From the NCBI GenBank assembly GCA_030645615.1, contig JAUSNB010000028.1, positions 1 through 53,738 on the forward strand: DNA of 53,738 nt, written 5' to 3'. The notes under the pieces were generated by a model. The model did not search any database, was not told the DNA's origin, and saw nothing but the letters and a program-made list of their open reading frames with translations. Origin of the DNA: Actinomycetota bacterium (GTDB lineage Bacteria; Actinomycetota; Actinomycetes; S36-B12). The translations under genes were made by a program, and so were the position numbers. This document shows, one piece after another, positions 1 through 8,733 of the stretch (its first letter is position 1; every line of letters starts with the position of its first letter).

Positions 1-1625
1 CCGGTCAGCGCCGCGAGGTGCCGCAGCGCGGCGTCCGGGTCGCCGAAACCCAGCGCGCGCAGCCAGTCGCCGGCGGCCTGGGAACCCAGCTGCAGGTGCT
101 CGCCCGGCACGCGGGCCACCGCCGACAGCAGCGGCCGGTAGAAGAGCTTCTCGTGCAGCCGGCGCACCTCACGCCCGTGCCGACGCCAGGTGGCCGTCAG
201 CTCGACGACCGGATCCTGGCGGTAGCCGAGCGACCGACCAAGCCGGCGCAGTTCGACGTCGTCCTCCGGCATGGTGTGGGTGCGGCGGAGCCTGTGCAGT
301 TGGAGCCGATGCTCCAGGGTGCGCAGGAATCGATAGGCGTCCCCCAGCGTCGCCGCATCGTCCCGGCCGACGTAGCCCCATGTGGCCAGGGCCTCGAGCG
401 CCACCATCGTGGTGGGGCTTCGCAGCATGACGTCAGTGCGCCCGTGGACGAGTTGGAGCAATTGCACCGAGAACTCCACGTCGCGCAGCCCGCCGGGCCC
501 CAGCTTCAGCTCACGGTCCGCGAGCCGGGCGGGGACGTGCTCCACCACGCGTCGCCGCATCGCCTGGACATCCTCGACGAACCCGTCGCGGTCCGCTGCG
601 CTCCACACGAACGGAGCGACGGCGTCGACGTACTCGTGGCCGAGGGCCAGGTCGCCCGCCACGGGCCGGGCCTTAAGCAGCGCCTGGAACTCCCAGGTCT
701 TCGCCCATCGCTCGTAGTACCCGACATGCGAGGCGATGGTGCGCACCAGCGCACCCTGCTTGCCCTCGGGACGCAGCGCCGCATCGACCTCCCAGATGGA
801 GCCTTCGGCCGTGGCCGCGGTGCAGGCGCGCATGAGCCGGGTGGCCAGGGCGGTCGCGGCCGCAAGCGCACGGTCCTCGTCGTGGCCCTCCCGGGCCTCG
901 GCCACGAAGATGACATCGACGTCGCTGACGTAGTTGAGCTCGCGAGCACCTGCCTTGCCCATACCGATCACGGCAAATCGACATGAGTCGGCGGCCTCGC
1001 CCACTCCCCTGCGGGCCACAGCAAGTGCGGCCTCGAGGACCGCATCAGCGAGGTCAGCCAGCCACGCGGCGACCGTGTCCATGTCGGCCAGGCCGCTGAG
1101 GTCCCTCGCCGCGATGCCCAGCAGGGCGCGACGATAGGCCACCCGCATCGCGTCGAGCTGGGCCGGGCCATCGGCCACGGCGACCGGCTCGTCGAGTGCC
1201 GGCTCGGCACCGACGGAACGAAGCAGGTCCTCACGGGCGACCCGGAATGACGGCGCCTCGGCCAGCGCGTCGGCATCAGCAAGAACGGTCCAGGCATCGA
1301 CGTGCCGGGCCAGGAAGTCGCCCAGCGCCTCGGACATGCCGATAACCTCGACCAGCCTGCGCCTGAGGTCTGGATCGGCCTGCAGCGCCGATACCAAGCG
1401 GCGCCAGCCACGCTCGTCCGCCCCCTCCAGGATCCGTACGAGCAGCAGGAGGGCCTGGTCCGGGTCGGCTGCACCGGAGATGTCCGCCAGCAGGTCGCCG
1501 GAGGTCTCGTCGGCCAGCAGCAGCGGCTCCAGGCGGGCCGAGGCGCACAGGCGCCGGGCCCGGTCAAGGTCGACCAGGCCGGCGCGGATGAGGCGGCCCG
1601 AGCCGGAATCGCGACGCTCGGTCAT
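1..1625 (-). CDS. glnE: Bifunctional glutamine synthetase adenylyltransferase/adenylyl-removing enzyme, 3' part cut by window edge
   Basis: GlnE adenylylates and de-adenylylates glutamine synthetase according to nitrogen status. About 541 N-terminal residues are visible; the gene runs off the left edge. The family signature is at residues 221-240 (GMGKAGARELN followed by SDVDVIF), the nucleotidyltransferase metal site of the first catalytic half. A second conserved block, LGPGGLRDVEFSVQLLQ, follows. The ATG at 1625-1623 overlaps the stop of the upstream amidotransferase (ATGA), so translation is probably coupled. glnE next to a glnA2-type gene is conserved in actinobacteria. The usual target is another, beta-type GlnA, because the neighbouring GlnA lacks the adenylylation-site tyrosine motif. 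The C-terminal adenylyltransferase half lies outside the window and is not confirmed here. Confidence 0.95.
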   Translation of the reverse strand, partial: MTERRDSGSGRLIRAGLVDLDRARRLCASARLEPLLLADETSGDLLADISGAADPDQALLLLVRILEGADERGWRRLVSALQADPDLRRRLVEVIGMSEALGDFLARHVDAWTVLADADALAEAPSFRVAREDLLRSVGAEPALDEPVAVADGPAQLDAMRVAYRRALLGIAARDLSGLADMDTVAAWLADLADAVLEAALAVARRGVGEAADSCRFAVIGMGKAGARELNYVSDVDVIFVAEAREGHDEDRALAAATALATRLMRACTAATAEGSIWEVDAALRPEGKQGALVRTIASHVGYYERWAKTWEFQALLKARPVAGDLALGHEYVDAVAPFVWSAADRDGFVEDVQAMRRRVVEHVPARLADRELKLGPGGLRDVEFSVQLLQLVHGRTDVMLRSPTTMVALEALATWGYVGRDDAATLGDAYRFLRTLEHRLQLHRLRRTHTMPEDDVELRRLGRSLGYRQDPVVELTATWRRHGREVRRLHEKLFYRPLLSAVARVPGEHLQLGSQAAGDWLRALGFGDPDAALRHLAALT

Positions 1626-2401
1626 GCGGGCGGCGCCGGGACCTCGCGAGCGCGTGACCATACGAGGTCGGCCCAGGCACGGGTCATCGGACGCCACGCC
1701 GAGATCAGGTCGCGCTCCGCGGCGCGCACCTCATCGCTTGCCTCCTGGGCGTCGCGGCCCGAACGGCGCAGCGCCTCATCGGCCACGGTAGCCCACGACG
1801 CGAAGGTCTCCGCATCGACCTCGGGGTGGCATTGGAGGCCGTAGGCCGAGTCACCGACCCGGAAACCTTGCACGGGGCACTCGTCATTGGTCAGGAGCAA
1901 CACGGCGCCGTCGGGGAGCTCCACGATGTTGTCCTGGTGCCACTGGGCGGCCGGGATGTCGACTCCGAGCGCCGGGCGCGCCTGCGCCATTACGCGATCG
2001 ACGAGGCCTTCGGCCGTGCGCCGCACCGGCACGATGCCGATCTCGGTGACCGGACCCAGCGTCACCCGACCGCCGGTCGCAGCCGCGAGCAGCTGGCCGC
2101 CCAGGCACAGGCCCAGCACGGGCACTCCGATGTTGACGGCGTCGGCGAGCAGGGCCCGCTCGGCCGCCAGCCACGGTGCCACGTGGTCATCGTTCGCGCC
2201 CATGGCTCCCCCGAGCGGGAGCACGCCGTGCACTCCGACGGGCACCGATGAGGGCACCGGCTCGCCGAAGCAGGCCATCACTACGTCGACCTGGATGCCG
2301 TCCTCCTCCAGCCACTCCCCCACGAGCAAGGGCGAATCGCTCGGGTCGTTCTGGATGGCCAGGACGACGGGCCGGGACTCATCAGGGGCGGGCGTGGTCA
2401 C
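1622..2401 (-). CDS. Class I glutamine amidotransferase (GMP synthase-like GATase), 259 aa
   Basis: Single-domain class I glutamine amidotransferase. It has a nucleophile elbow (LGLCLGGQLLA, catalytic Cys) and a C-terminal CHPE motif supplying His and Glu. There is no synthetase domain, so it is either a free-standing glutaminase or a gamma-glutamyl hydrolase. I chose the GTG at 2401, which overlaps the TGA of glnA (GTGA). A longer reading starting near 2869 would overlap glnA by about 470 bp and is not credible. It sits between glnA and glnE with 4-bp overlaps on both sides, which suggests a role in glutamine or gamma-glutamyl-compound metabolism. PuuD-like cleavage of gamma-glutamyl-polyamines is one possibility, by inference only. 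Confidence 0.88.
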   Translation of the reverse strand: MTTPAPDESRPVVLAIQNDPSDSPLLVGEWLEEDGIQVDVVMACFGEPVPSSVPVGVHGVLPLGGAMGANDDHVAPWLAAERALLADAVNIGVPVLGLCLGGQLLAAATGGRVTLGPVTEIGIVPVRRTAEGLVDRVMAQARPALGVDIPAAQWHQDNIVELPDGAVLLLTNDECPVQGFRVGDSAYGLQCHPEVDAETFASWATVADEALRRSGRDAQEASDEVRAAERDLISAWRPMTRAWADLVWSRAREVPAPPA

Positions 2402-3735
2402 AGCAAGGGAAGGTACCGGTCCAGCTCCCACTGGTTCACCTGGCGTCGGTAGTCCTCCCACTCCGCCTGCTTGTTGCGCAGGAAGAAGTCGAAGACATGC
2501 TCCCCTAGGGTCTCGGCGACGAGCTCGGACCGCTCCATGGACAAGATGGCCTGATTCAGGCTGGTCGGCAGGGGCTTCATGCCGAGGGCCCGGCGCTCCC
2601 CCTCGGTCAGCGCCCACACGTCGTCCTCCGCCCCCCGAGGCAGTTCGTAGCCCTCCTCGATGCCCTTGAGGCCAGCGGCCAGCAGGACGGCGAAGGCGAG
2701 GTAGGGGTTCACCGCACTGTCGAGGGACCGGAACTCGATGCGGGTGCTGTTCCCCTTGGACGGCTTGTACATCGGCACCCGGATCAAGGACGAGCGGTTG
2801 TTGTGGCCCCAGCAGATCCACGCCGGCGCCTCGGCACCGCCGGCCAGGCGCTTGTAGGAGTTGACCCACTGGTTCGTCACGGCGGTGATCTCCGGGGCAT
2901 GCATCAGCAGGCCCGCGATGAACGAACGGGCCACCTTCGACAGTTGGTACTCCGCACCGGCCTCGAAGAAGGCGTTGCGGTCGCCCTCGAAGAGCGACAG
3001 GTGGGTGTGCATCCCGGAACCTGGGGCATCCCGCAGGGGCTTGGGCATGAACGAGGCATACAGGCCCTGCTCGAGCGCGACCTCCTGGACGACGAGGCGG
3101 AAGGTCATGAGGTTGTCGGCCGTGGTGAGTGCATCGGCGTAGCGCAGGTCGATCTCCTGCTGGCCGGGGCCACCCTCGTGATGGCTGAACTCGACCGAGA
3201 TCCCCATCTGCTCGAGCAGGGTGATCGCCTGGCGCCGGAAGTCCACGGCCACGCCGTGCGGAGTGTTGTCGAAGTACCCGTAGCCGTCGACGGGCACCGG
3301 GCGCTGGCCGGGCTCCGGGGCGTCCTTGAACAGGTAGAACTCCACCTCAGGGTGGGTGTAGAAGGTGAAGCCGAGGTCCGCTGCCTTGGCAAGGATTCGC
3401 TTGAGCACGAACCGCGGGTCGGCATACGACGGGGAGCCGTCCGGCATGAGGATGTCGCAGAACAGGCGGGCGACGCCGGGGCCTTCGCTCCGCCACGGAA
3501 GGAGTGAGAACGTGGCCGGGTCCGGCTTGGCCAGCATGTCCGACTCGTAGACCCGGGCGAAGCCCTCGATGGCCGACCCGTCGAACCCGATCCCCTCGGC
3601 GAATGCCCCCTCGAGCTCGGCGGGCGCGATCGCCACGGACTTGAGGGTGCCGAGCACATCGGTGAACCACAGCCGCACGAACCGGATGTCGCGTTCCTCG
3701 ATGGTGCGAAGGACGAACTCAGCCTGCTTGTCCAT
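2398..3735 (-). CDS. glnA: Glutamine synthetase type I-alpha (GlnA2-like), 445 aa
   Basis: ATP-dependent ligase of the glutamine synthetase fold. Visible signatures are FDGSAIEGF (ammonium-site Asp loop), EFSHHEGGPGQQEID (metal-binding glutamates), GMHTHLS, NNRSSLIRVP (ATP/phosphate arginine) and RIEFRSLDSAVNPYLA. The beta-type adenylylation motif (NLYxLP) is absent; the region reads GYELPRGAEDD. The enzyme is therefore probably not controlled by the GlnE encoded two genes downstream. Homologues in this synteny position are called GlnA2, and some actinobacterial members are gamma-glutamylpolyamine synthetases, so the substrate is open. A GTG at 3741 is possible, but ATG 3735 is preferred because a CACTAT -10 box ends exactly 6 nt before it. 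First gene of a coupled three-gene operon. Confidence 0.93.
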   Translation of the reverse strand: MDKQAEFVLRTIEERDIRFVRLWFTDVLGTLKSVAIAPAELEGAFAEGIGFDGSAIEGFARVYESDMLAKPDPATFSLLPWRSEGPGVARLFCDILMPDGSPSYADPRFVLKRILAKAADLGFTFYTHPEVEFYLFKDAPEPGQRPVPVDGYGYFDNTPHGVAVDFRRQAITLLEQMGISVEFSHHEGGPGQQEIDLRYADALTTADNLMTFRLVVQEVALEQGLYASFMPKPLRDAPGSGMHTHLSLFEGDRNAFFEAGAEYQLSKVARSFIAGLLMHAPEITAVTNQWVNSYKRLAGGAEAPAWICWGHNNRSSLIRVPMYKPSKGNSTRIEFRSLDSAVNPYLAFAVLLAAGLKGIEEGYELPRGAEDDVWALTEGERRALGMKPLPTSLNQAILSMERSELVAETLGEHVFDFFLRNKQAEWEDYRRQVNQWELDRYLPLL

Positions 3736-3741
3736 GAGCAC

Positions 3742-3747
3742 ATAGTG
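3742..3747 (-). promoter_or_regulatory. -10 box for glnA (leaderless)
   Basis: CACTAT on the minus strand lies 6 nt before ATG 3735. No Shine-Dalgarno sequence is seen. This spacing predicts transcription starting at or next to the A of the ATG. Confidence 0.5.
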
Positions 3748-3794
3748 GCCCGTGCCGTGTTACATCGGCGTTAACGGTGCCGTGGGACGAGCGT

Positions 3795-3800
3795 TAGCCT
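3795..3800 (+). promoter_or_regulatory. -10 box for nadE (leaderless)
   Basis: TAGCCT lies 6 nt before ATG 3807 with no usable Shine-Dalgarno sequence. The same hexamer precedes yaaA and the Nif3 gene at a similar distance. Confidence 0.55.
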
Positions 3801-3806
3801 GCAGGT

Positions 3807-5477
3807 ATGGCCCTGCGGATCGCCCTCGCCCAGGTGAACCCCACTGTCGGCGACCTGGTCGGCAACGCAGAGATCGTCGTCGCCGCCGTCCGCGAGGCCG
3901 CCGCGGGTGGGGCTGGCCTGGTCGTGCTCCCGGAGATGGTGCTGACCGGCTACCCGGTCGAGGACCTCGCCCTGCGCCCTTCCTTCCAGGATGCGGCCCG
4001 GTCCGCAGTCACGGACCTGGCCCGCCGACTCGGTGATGAGGGCCTCGGTCATGTGGCGTGCCTCGTGGGCTACCTGGACTACCTTGACGACGACGGCCGC
4101 CGAACGACGGGCCGGCCCCGGCGTGCACCGGTCAACGCCGCCGCGCTCGTGCGCGCGGGCACCGTGACCGACCGGTACGTCAAGCACCACCTGCCGAACT
4201 ACGGGGTCTTCGACGAGGCGCGGTACTTCGTGTCGGGAAACGAGCCGTTGGCCTTCGACCTCGACGGCGTACGCGTCGGCGTGGCCATCTGCGAGGACCT
4301 CTGGCAGGACGGCGGGCCGGTCGAGTGGGCGCGTCATCGCGGCTGTGACGTGCTGGCGGTGCTCAACGCCTCGCCGTACGAGTGCGACAAGGACGATGTC
4401 CGGCTGGCGCTGTGCACGGCGCGCGCGCGGGAGGCCGACGCGACACTGGTGTACGTCAACCTGGTCGGCGGCCAGGACGAACTCGTCTTCGACGGTGACT
4501 CGATGGCCGTCGATGTCCAGGGACGCGTGCTGGCCCGGTCGCCGCAGTTCGCCTCCGACCTTGCTTTCGTCGACGTCGAGCCGGGACGGGCCAGTTCCTC
4601 GGGCGCGCAAGCCGTGCGGCTGGAAGCACGTGCCGAGGTCTACGCCGCGCTGGTCCTGGGCTTGGGCGACTACGTACGCAAGAACGGCTTCCGGTCCGTC
4701 GTGCTCGGCCTCAGCGGTGGGATCGACTCCGCCCTCGTGGCGGCGATCGCCTGCGACGCGCTCGGGGCGGCAAACGTCTTCGGTGTCGCGATGCCGAGCG
4801 CCTACTCGTCGGACCATTCCATCGCCGACGCGTACGACCTCGCCGACCGCACCGGGCTGTCCATCCGCACGATTCCCATCGCGCCCATGGTCGATGCCTA
4901 CCTCGGCTCACTTGAGCTCACCGGCCTGGCCGAGGAGAACCTGCAGGCCCGAGTCCGCGGAACCACGCTCATGGCCGTGTCGAACCAGGAGGGCCATCTC
5001 GTCCTTGCCACCGGGAACAAGAGCGAGCTCTCCGTCGGCTATTCGACCATCTACGGGGATGCGGTAGGTGGGTTCGCCCCCATCAAGGACGTGCCGAAGA
5101 CGCTGGTGTGGGACCTCGCCCGCTGGCGCAACGAATCGGCTCGGCTGCTCGGCGAGCGCGAGCCGATCCCCGCGAGGAGCATCGACAAGCCGCCGAGCGC
5201 CGAATTGCGTCCCGGCCAGAAGGACACCGATTCCCTGCCGGACTACGCCGTGTTGGACGCCCTGCTCGACGCCTATGTCGCGGGGGACCGCAGTGCGGCC
5301 GATCTCGTCGCCGCCGGCCACGACCCGGACCTGGTGGACCGGATCCTGCGGCTCACCGACCTGGCCGAGTACAAGCGGCGGCAGTACCCGCCCGGCACGA
5401 AGATCTCGCTGCGAGCGTTCGGCCGGGACCGCCGGCTCCCCATCACGAATGCTTGGCGGGAGTCATCCCGTCGATGA
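3807..5477 (+). CDS. nadE: Glutamine-dependent NAD+ synthetase, 556 aa
   Basis: Last step of NAD synthesis: amidation of deamido-NAD with glutamine as the nitrogen donor. The N-terminal nitrilase-type glutaminase domain has the triad Glu43 (PEMVLTGYP), Lys126 (RYVKHHLPNYGVFDE) and Cys162 (AICEDLWQDG). The C-terminal synthetase domain has the ATP pyrophosphatase loop SGGIDS at 303-308, then LATGNKSE, GDAVGGFAPIKDVPKT and RPGQKDTDSLP. At 556 aa it is the short bacterial form, not the ~680-aa mycobacterial form. The start at 3807 is supported by a leaderless -10 box. Its 3' end overlaps the convergent tetR gene by about 35 bp. Confidence 0.96.
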   Translation: MALRIALAQVNPTVGDLVGNAEIVVAAVREAAAGGAGLVVLPEMVLTGYPVEDLALRPSFQDAARSAVTDLARRLGDEGLGHVACLVGYLDYLDDDGRRTTGRPRRAPVNAAALVRAGTVTDRYVKHHLPNYGVFDEARYFVSGNEPLAFDLDGVRVGVAICEDLWQDGGPVEWARHRGCDVLAVLNASPYECDKDDVRLALCTARAREADATLVYVNLVGGQDELVFDGDSMAVDVQGRVLARSPQFASDLAFVDVEPGRASSSGAQAVRLEARAEVYAALVLGLGDYVRKNGFRSVVLGLSGGIDSALVAAIACDALGAANVFGVAMPSAYSSDHSIADAYDLADRTGLSIRTIPIAPMVDAYLGSLELTGLAEENLQARVRGTTLMAVSNQEGHLVLATGNKSELSVGYSTIYGDAVGGFAPIKDVPKTLVWDLARWRNESARLLGEREPIPARSIDKPPSAELRPGQKDTDSLPDYAVLDALLDAYVAGDRSAADLVAAGHDPDLVDRILRLTDLAEYKRRQYPPGTKISLRAFGRDRRLPITNAWRESSRR

Positions 5478-6048
5478 GCTGATCGACGACGGCCTCGACG
5501 CTCAACCGGCCTGCCAGCGGCGAACGGTGCCACGTCCGCAGGTAGAGCATCGGGCCGACCAGGATGGGGATCAGCGCGTCTAGGTCCAGGTCCGCTCGCA
5601 GTTCACCGGCATCGATGCCGTCCTGCACGATGCGGCGGAGCATGCGATGCCTCGGGACGAGTACCCGTTCGTAGACCATCCGACCCAGGCGCGGGTCATG
5701 CGTGGCCGCCACCTGCCCGAGGAGCCGCCCCTGCGTCCCGTTGGGGCTGCGGCGACGGATGCCGTCGAGAACCTGTACCAGTCGGTCGCGGACGGGTCCC
5801 CGTGCCGGCACGTCGGGCAGGTCATCGTTCAGCCGTTCCAGAGCACCGGCAAGCAGGGCGTCACGGCTGGGATAGCGCCGGTAGATGGTGGTCTTGGCGA
5901 CCCCGCTGCGAGCCGCCACTTCGGCCACCGAGAACCCCGCCACCCCGGACTCGGCCAGCACCTCCAGGGCTGCGTCCGTGATTCCCCGGTCGAGCCTCGC
6001 GTCGCGGGGCCGGCCCCGGCGATCGCCGGCCTCGTCAGCCGGCAGCAC
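5443..6048 (-). CDS. TetR-family repressor of the adjacent efflux pump, 201 aa
   Basis: N-terminal TetR helix-turn-helix (ITDAALEVLAESG, then FSVAEVAARSGVAKTTIYRRYPSRDALL) followed by an all-helical ligand/dimer domain of the TetR_C type. The GTG at 6048 is taken as start because it overlaps the 3' end of the MFS gene. Readings extending to 6126 would overlap that gene further. It is downstream of, and likely cotranscribed with, the DHA2 pump, which points to drug- or metabolite-responsive control of the pump. A palindrome at 7791-7812 upstream of the pump is the best operator candidate. Its 3' end overlaps nadE convergently. Confidence 0.9.
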   Translation of the reverse strand: MLPADEAGDRRGRPRDARLDRGITDAALEVLAESGVAGFSVAEVAARSGVAKTTIYRRYPSRDALLAGALERLNDDLPDVPARGPVRDRLVQVLDGIRRRSPNGTQGRLLGQVAATHDPRLGRMVYERVLVPRHRMLRRIVQDGIDAGELRADLDLDALIPILVGPMLYLRTWHRSPLAGRLSVEAVVDQLIDGMTPAKHS

Positions 6049-7747
6049 GGGGATCCGGTTGCGTGCCCGGGTACTCCTCCGCCGCCTCCTGCGCGTAGTG
6101 CTCGACGTGCTCCTGCACGAGGGCATCGGCGGGATCTGCTGGCGCCCCGACCGCGCGGTCCCCGACCTCGGGCGGGGTGATCAACGGAAGCCGGAAGAAC
6201 ACGATCAGGGCCGCCAAGGCGACCATGCCGAACGAGATGTACGACGTTACGTGGCTCGCCGCGAGGAATGCGTCGAAGGCGGCCTGCTGCGCCGCGGCAA
6301 GCACGTCGGCAGGGACTCCGGCCTGCTGCGCGACTGCCAGGACGCGCATGGTGCCAATGATGGACTCGCTGGCGACCTCCCCGCTGCCCGGCGGCAGTCC
6401 AGGTGGCAGCCGGTCCACGACCGGCTCGAGGTTGGCGGCGTACTGCGTCGCGAGGATCGTCCCGATGACCGCGACACCCAGCGCGCCGAACACCTGCCGA
6501 ACGGTGTTCTGCACTGCCGAGCCCGCGCCCGCCCGCGCCAGCGGCAGCACGTTCTGCATGACCGTCGACGCAGGGGCGATGACCGACCCCATGCCCAGGC
6601 CGAAGAAGAAGAAGACGACGAGCACCAGCCACAGTGGTGTGTCGATCCGCAGGTTGGCCAGCGCAAGCAGTGACGCGGACACGGTCACCAGTCCCGTGGT
6701 CATCACGGGTCGGTAGCCGAACCGTGCCACCAGCCTGGCGCTGCGCGGGGCGGACAGCAGCTGCCCGACCGCGAACGGCAGGAAGCACAGCCCGGCACCG
6801 AGGGTGTCGAAGCCGCGCAGGACCTGGAGGTAGAAGGGCAGCGAGAACGTGATGCCTGACATCGCGAAGAAGGCCAGGCTCGCGGCGCTCAGGCTGACGG
6901 CGTAGCCACGGTTGCGGAACAGCGATACGTCGAAACTCGGGTGGTCGCTTCGCGCCTCAAGCCACAGGAACACGGAGAGGATGGCGATTCCCGCGACCAT
7001 CGGGATGATCACGGACGGAGCAAGCCAGTCCCGCGTCGACGAGGCGTCGATGATCCCGTACACGAGCAGGACGAGGCCGACCATGGACATGACCAGTCCC
7101 ATGACATCGAGACGACGCGGGTGGGGGTTCCGGGTCTCGGGCACGACCCGGATGATGAAGTAGAGCCCCACGACGACGATGGGCACGTTGATGAGGAACA
7201 CCGAGCCCCAGTCGTTGCCGGTCAGCCAGTTGCTCCAGTCGGGGTGCTGCAGCAGGATCCCGCCGAGCACCGGACCAAGCGCGACGGCAGCACCCACGGC
7301 GCCCGCCCAGGCCCCGATCGCGCGGCCTCGCTCGTGCGGCGGGAACACGACGGTGATGATGGCGAGCGTCGTCGGCAGGACAGCCGCTCCTCCGATGCCC
7401 ATCACGGCCCGGAACCCGATGAGCATCCCGGAGGACACCGAGAAGGCGCAGACCGCGGAGGCGATCCCGAAGATCACCAGGCCGATCACGAGGACCGTCT
7501 TGCGCCCGACGCGATCACCGACGACGCCCCAGGTGAACAGGAGCGAGGCAAACACCAGGATGTAGGAATCGATCGCCCAGACGAGTTCGCTCTGGGTGGC
7601 CTGAAGGTCGGCCTGGATGGTCGGCAGCGCAATGTTCAGCACCGTGTTGTCCAGGACGACGACGAGCAGGCTGACGACGAGCACGCTGAGGATCGCCCAG
7701 CGCCGCGGGTGCCCCTCTCCCGACGTCATCCAGGCCTGCGATTCCAT
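6035..7747 (-). CDS. MFS transporter, DHA2 (EmrB/QacA) drug:H+ antiporter type, 570 aa
   Basis: Integral membrane efflux protein of the 14-helix DHA2 family. It carries the family D1 motif LDNTVLNIALPTI in helix 1, GDRVGRKTVLVIG (motif A) in loop 2-3, and a motif-C-like GAAVALGPVLGGIL in helix 5. It has long hydrophobic segments and a charged ~40-aa C-terminal tail. ATG 7747 has a GAGGAG Shine-Dalgarno about 6 nt upstream. The gene precedes and overlaps a TetR regulator gene, a common arrangement for regulated efflux. The substrate cannot be read from sequence. Confidence 0.93.
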   Translation of the reverse strand: MESQAWMTSGEGHPRRWAILSVLVVSLLVVVLDNTVLNIALPTIQADLQATQSELVWAIDSYILVFASLLFTWGVVGDRVGRKTVLVIGLVIFGIASAVCAFSVSSGMLIGFRAVMGIGGAAVLPTTLAIITVVFPPHERGRAIGAWAGAVGAAVALGPVLGGILLQHPDWSNWLTGNDWGSVFLINVPIVVVGLYFIIRVVPETRNPHPRRLDVMGLVMSMVGLVLLVYGIIDASSTRDWLAPSVIIPMVAGIAILSVFLWLEARSDHPSFDVSLFRNRGYAVSLSAASLAFFAMSGITFSLPFYLQVLRGFDTLGAGLCFLPFAVGQLLSAPRSARLVARFGYRPVMTTGLVTVSASLLALANLRIDTPLWLVLVVFFFFGLGMGSVIAPASTVMQNVLPLARAGAGSAVQNTVRQVFGALGVAVIGTILATQYAANLEPVVDRLPPGLPPGSGEVASESIIGTMRVLAVAQQAGVPADVLAAAQQAAFDAFLAASHVTSYISFGMVALAALIVFFRLPLITPPEVGDRAVGAPADPADALVQEHVEHYAQEAAEEYPGTQPDPRAAG

Positions 7748-7790
7748 GGGCGCTCCTCGGCTCGTCCTGACGGTCCAGGCACGTGGGCAT

Positions 7791-7812
7791 TACGAAACGG
7801 TACCGTAGCGTA
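7791..7812. promoter_or_regulatory. Candidate TetR operator upstream of the DHA2 pump
   Basis: A 22-bp interrupted palindrome. The perfect core is ACGGTACCGT (7797-7806), flanked symmetrically by TACG (7791-7794) and CGTA (7809-7812). It lies 44 bp before the pump start, where its promoter is expected, and about 95 bp before panB on the other strand. Assignment to the neighbouring TetR is inferred from position and symmetry. Confidence 0.55.
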
Positions 7813-7906
7813 TGTGACGTGTGTCGCGTAGTCAGGGGGCTGCGGCGCGTGCGATCATTGCGCCGTCCGGGGACTCCACTGCGGAGCCTCGAGATGGGAG
7901 AGCACG

Positions 7907-8728
7907 ATGTCGTTCTATGGCGTGCCCGAAGGCCGTCGCGTCACGATGCGCGACCTGGCGGAGGCAACCCGACGAGGCGAGAAGTGGCCGATGATCACGG
8001 CCTATGACGCCCTCACCGCACGCATCTTCGACGAGGCTGGCATCCCTGCCATGCTCGTCGGTGATTCAGCCGCCATGGTCGTCTACGGCCACGACTCGAC
8101 CCTGCCCGTCCAGGTGCACGAACTCGTACCGCTCGTGCAGGCGGTCGTGCGTGGGTCCACTCGCGCGTTCATCGTGGCCGACCTGCCGTTCGGCTCGTAC
8201 CAGGCGTCGCCCACGCAAGCCCTGGAGACCGCGGCCGCCTTCATGAAGGATGGCGGTGCGCACGCGGTCAAGCTCGAAGGCGGTGCTCCGATGCTGCCCC
8301 AGGTCGAACTCCTGGCCAGCGCGGGCGTACCGGTCATCGGTCATCTCGGGCTGACTCCGCAATCGGTCAACCTGCTGGGCGGCTACCGCGTTCAGGGCCG
8401 CGGCGAGGCTGGCGAGCAACTGCTCCGGGATGCCAAGGCCATGGAAGCGGCCGGCGCGTGCGCACTGGTGCTGGAAGTCGTCCCCGCTGAGCTTGCAGCG
8501 CGGGTGAGCGAGGTCCTCACGATCCCCACGATCGGGATCGGGGCCGGCAGTGCCACGGATGCGCAGGTCATCGTCTGGCAGGACCTCGTCGGCCTCACGC
8601 CGGGTCCGGTGCCCCGGTTCGTGCGCCAATACGCGGACGTCCGCACGATCATCGGCGATGCCGTGGCGCAGTGGGCAGCGGATGTGACCTCGGGCGCCTA
8701 TCCGGCTCCCGAGCACGAGTACGCATAG
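7907..8728 (+). CDS. panB: 3-methyl-2-oxobutanoate hydroxymethyltransferase (ketopantoate synthesis), 273 aa
   Basis: First committed step of pantothenate/CoA synthesis: transfer of a hydroxymethyl group from methylene-THF to alpha-ketoisovalerate in the cytosol. TIM-barrel enzyme with family motifs MITAYDALTARIFDEAGIPAMLVGDS (first Mg-ligand Asp), VADLPFGSY (second Asp), VKLEGG, GHLGLTPQS, LVLEVVP (catalytic Glu) and IGIGAG. Full length for the family. ATG 7907 is preceded by a GGGAGAG-type ribosome binding site. In mycobacteria panB also lies between glnE/glnA2 and the RNase H-phosphatase block, so the position is conserved. Monocistronic here. Confidence 0.96.
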   Translation: MSFYGVPEGRRVTMRDLAEATRRGEKWPMITAYDALTARIFDEAGIPAMLVGDSAAMVVYGHDSTLPVQVHELVPLVQAVVRGSTRAFIVADLPFGSYQASPTQALETAAAFMKDGGAHAVKLEGGAPMLPQVELLASAGVPVIGHLGLTPQSVNLLGGYRVQGRGEAGEQLLRDAKAMEAAGACALVLEVVPAELAARVSEVLTIPTIGIGAGSATDAQVIVWQDLVGLTPGPVPRFVRQYADVRTIIGDAVAQWAADVTSGAYPAPEHEYA

Positions 8729-8733
8729 CGCCG

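Noticed and set aside
18-986. Long plus-strand reading frame opposite glnE
   Set aside because: Antisense shadow in GC-rich DNA; the minus strand encodes clear GlnE motifs and the plus translation has no recognisable family.
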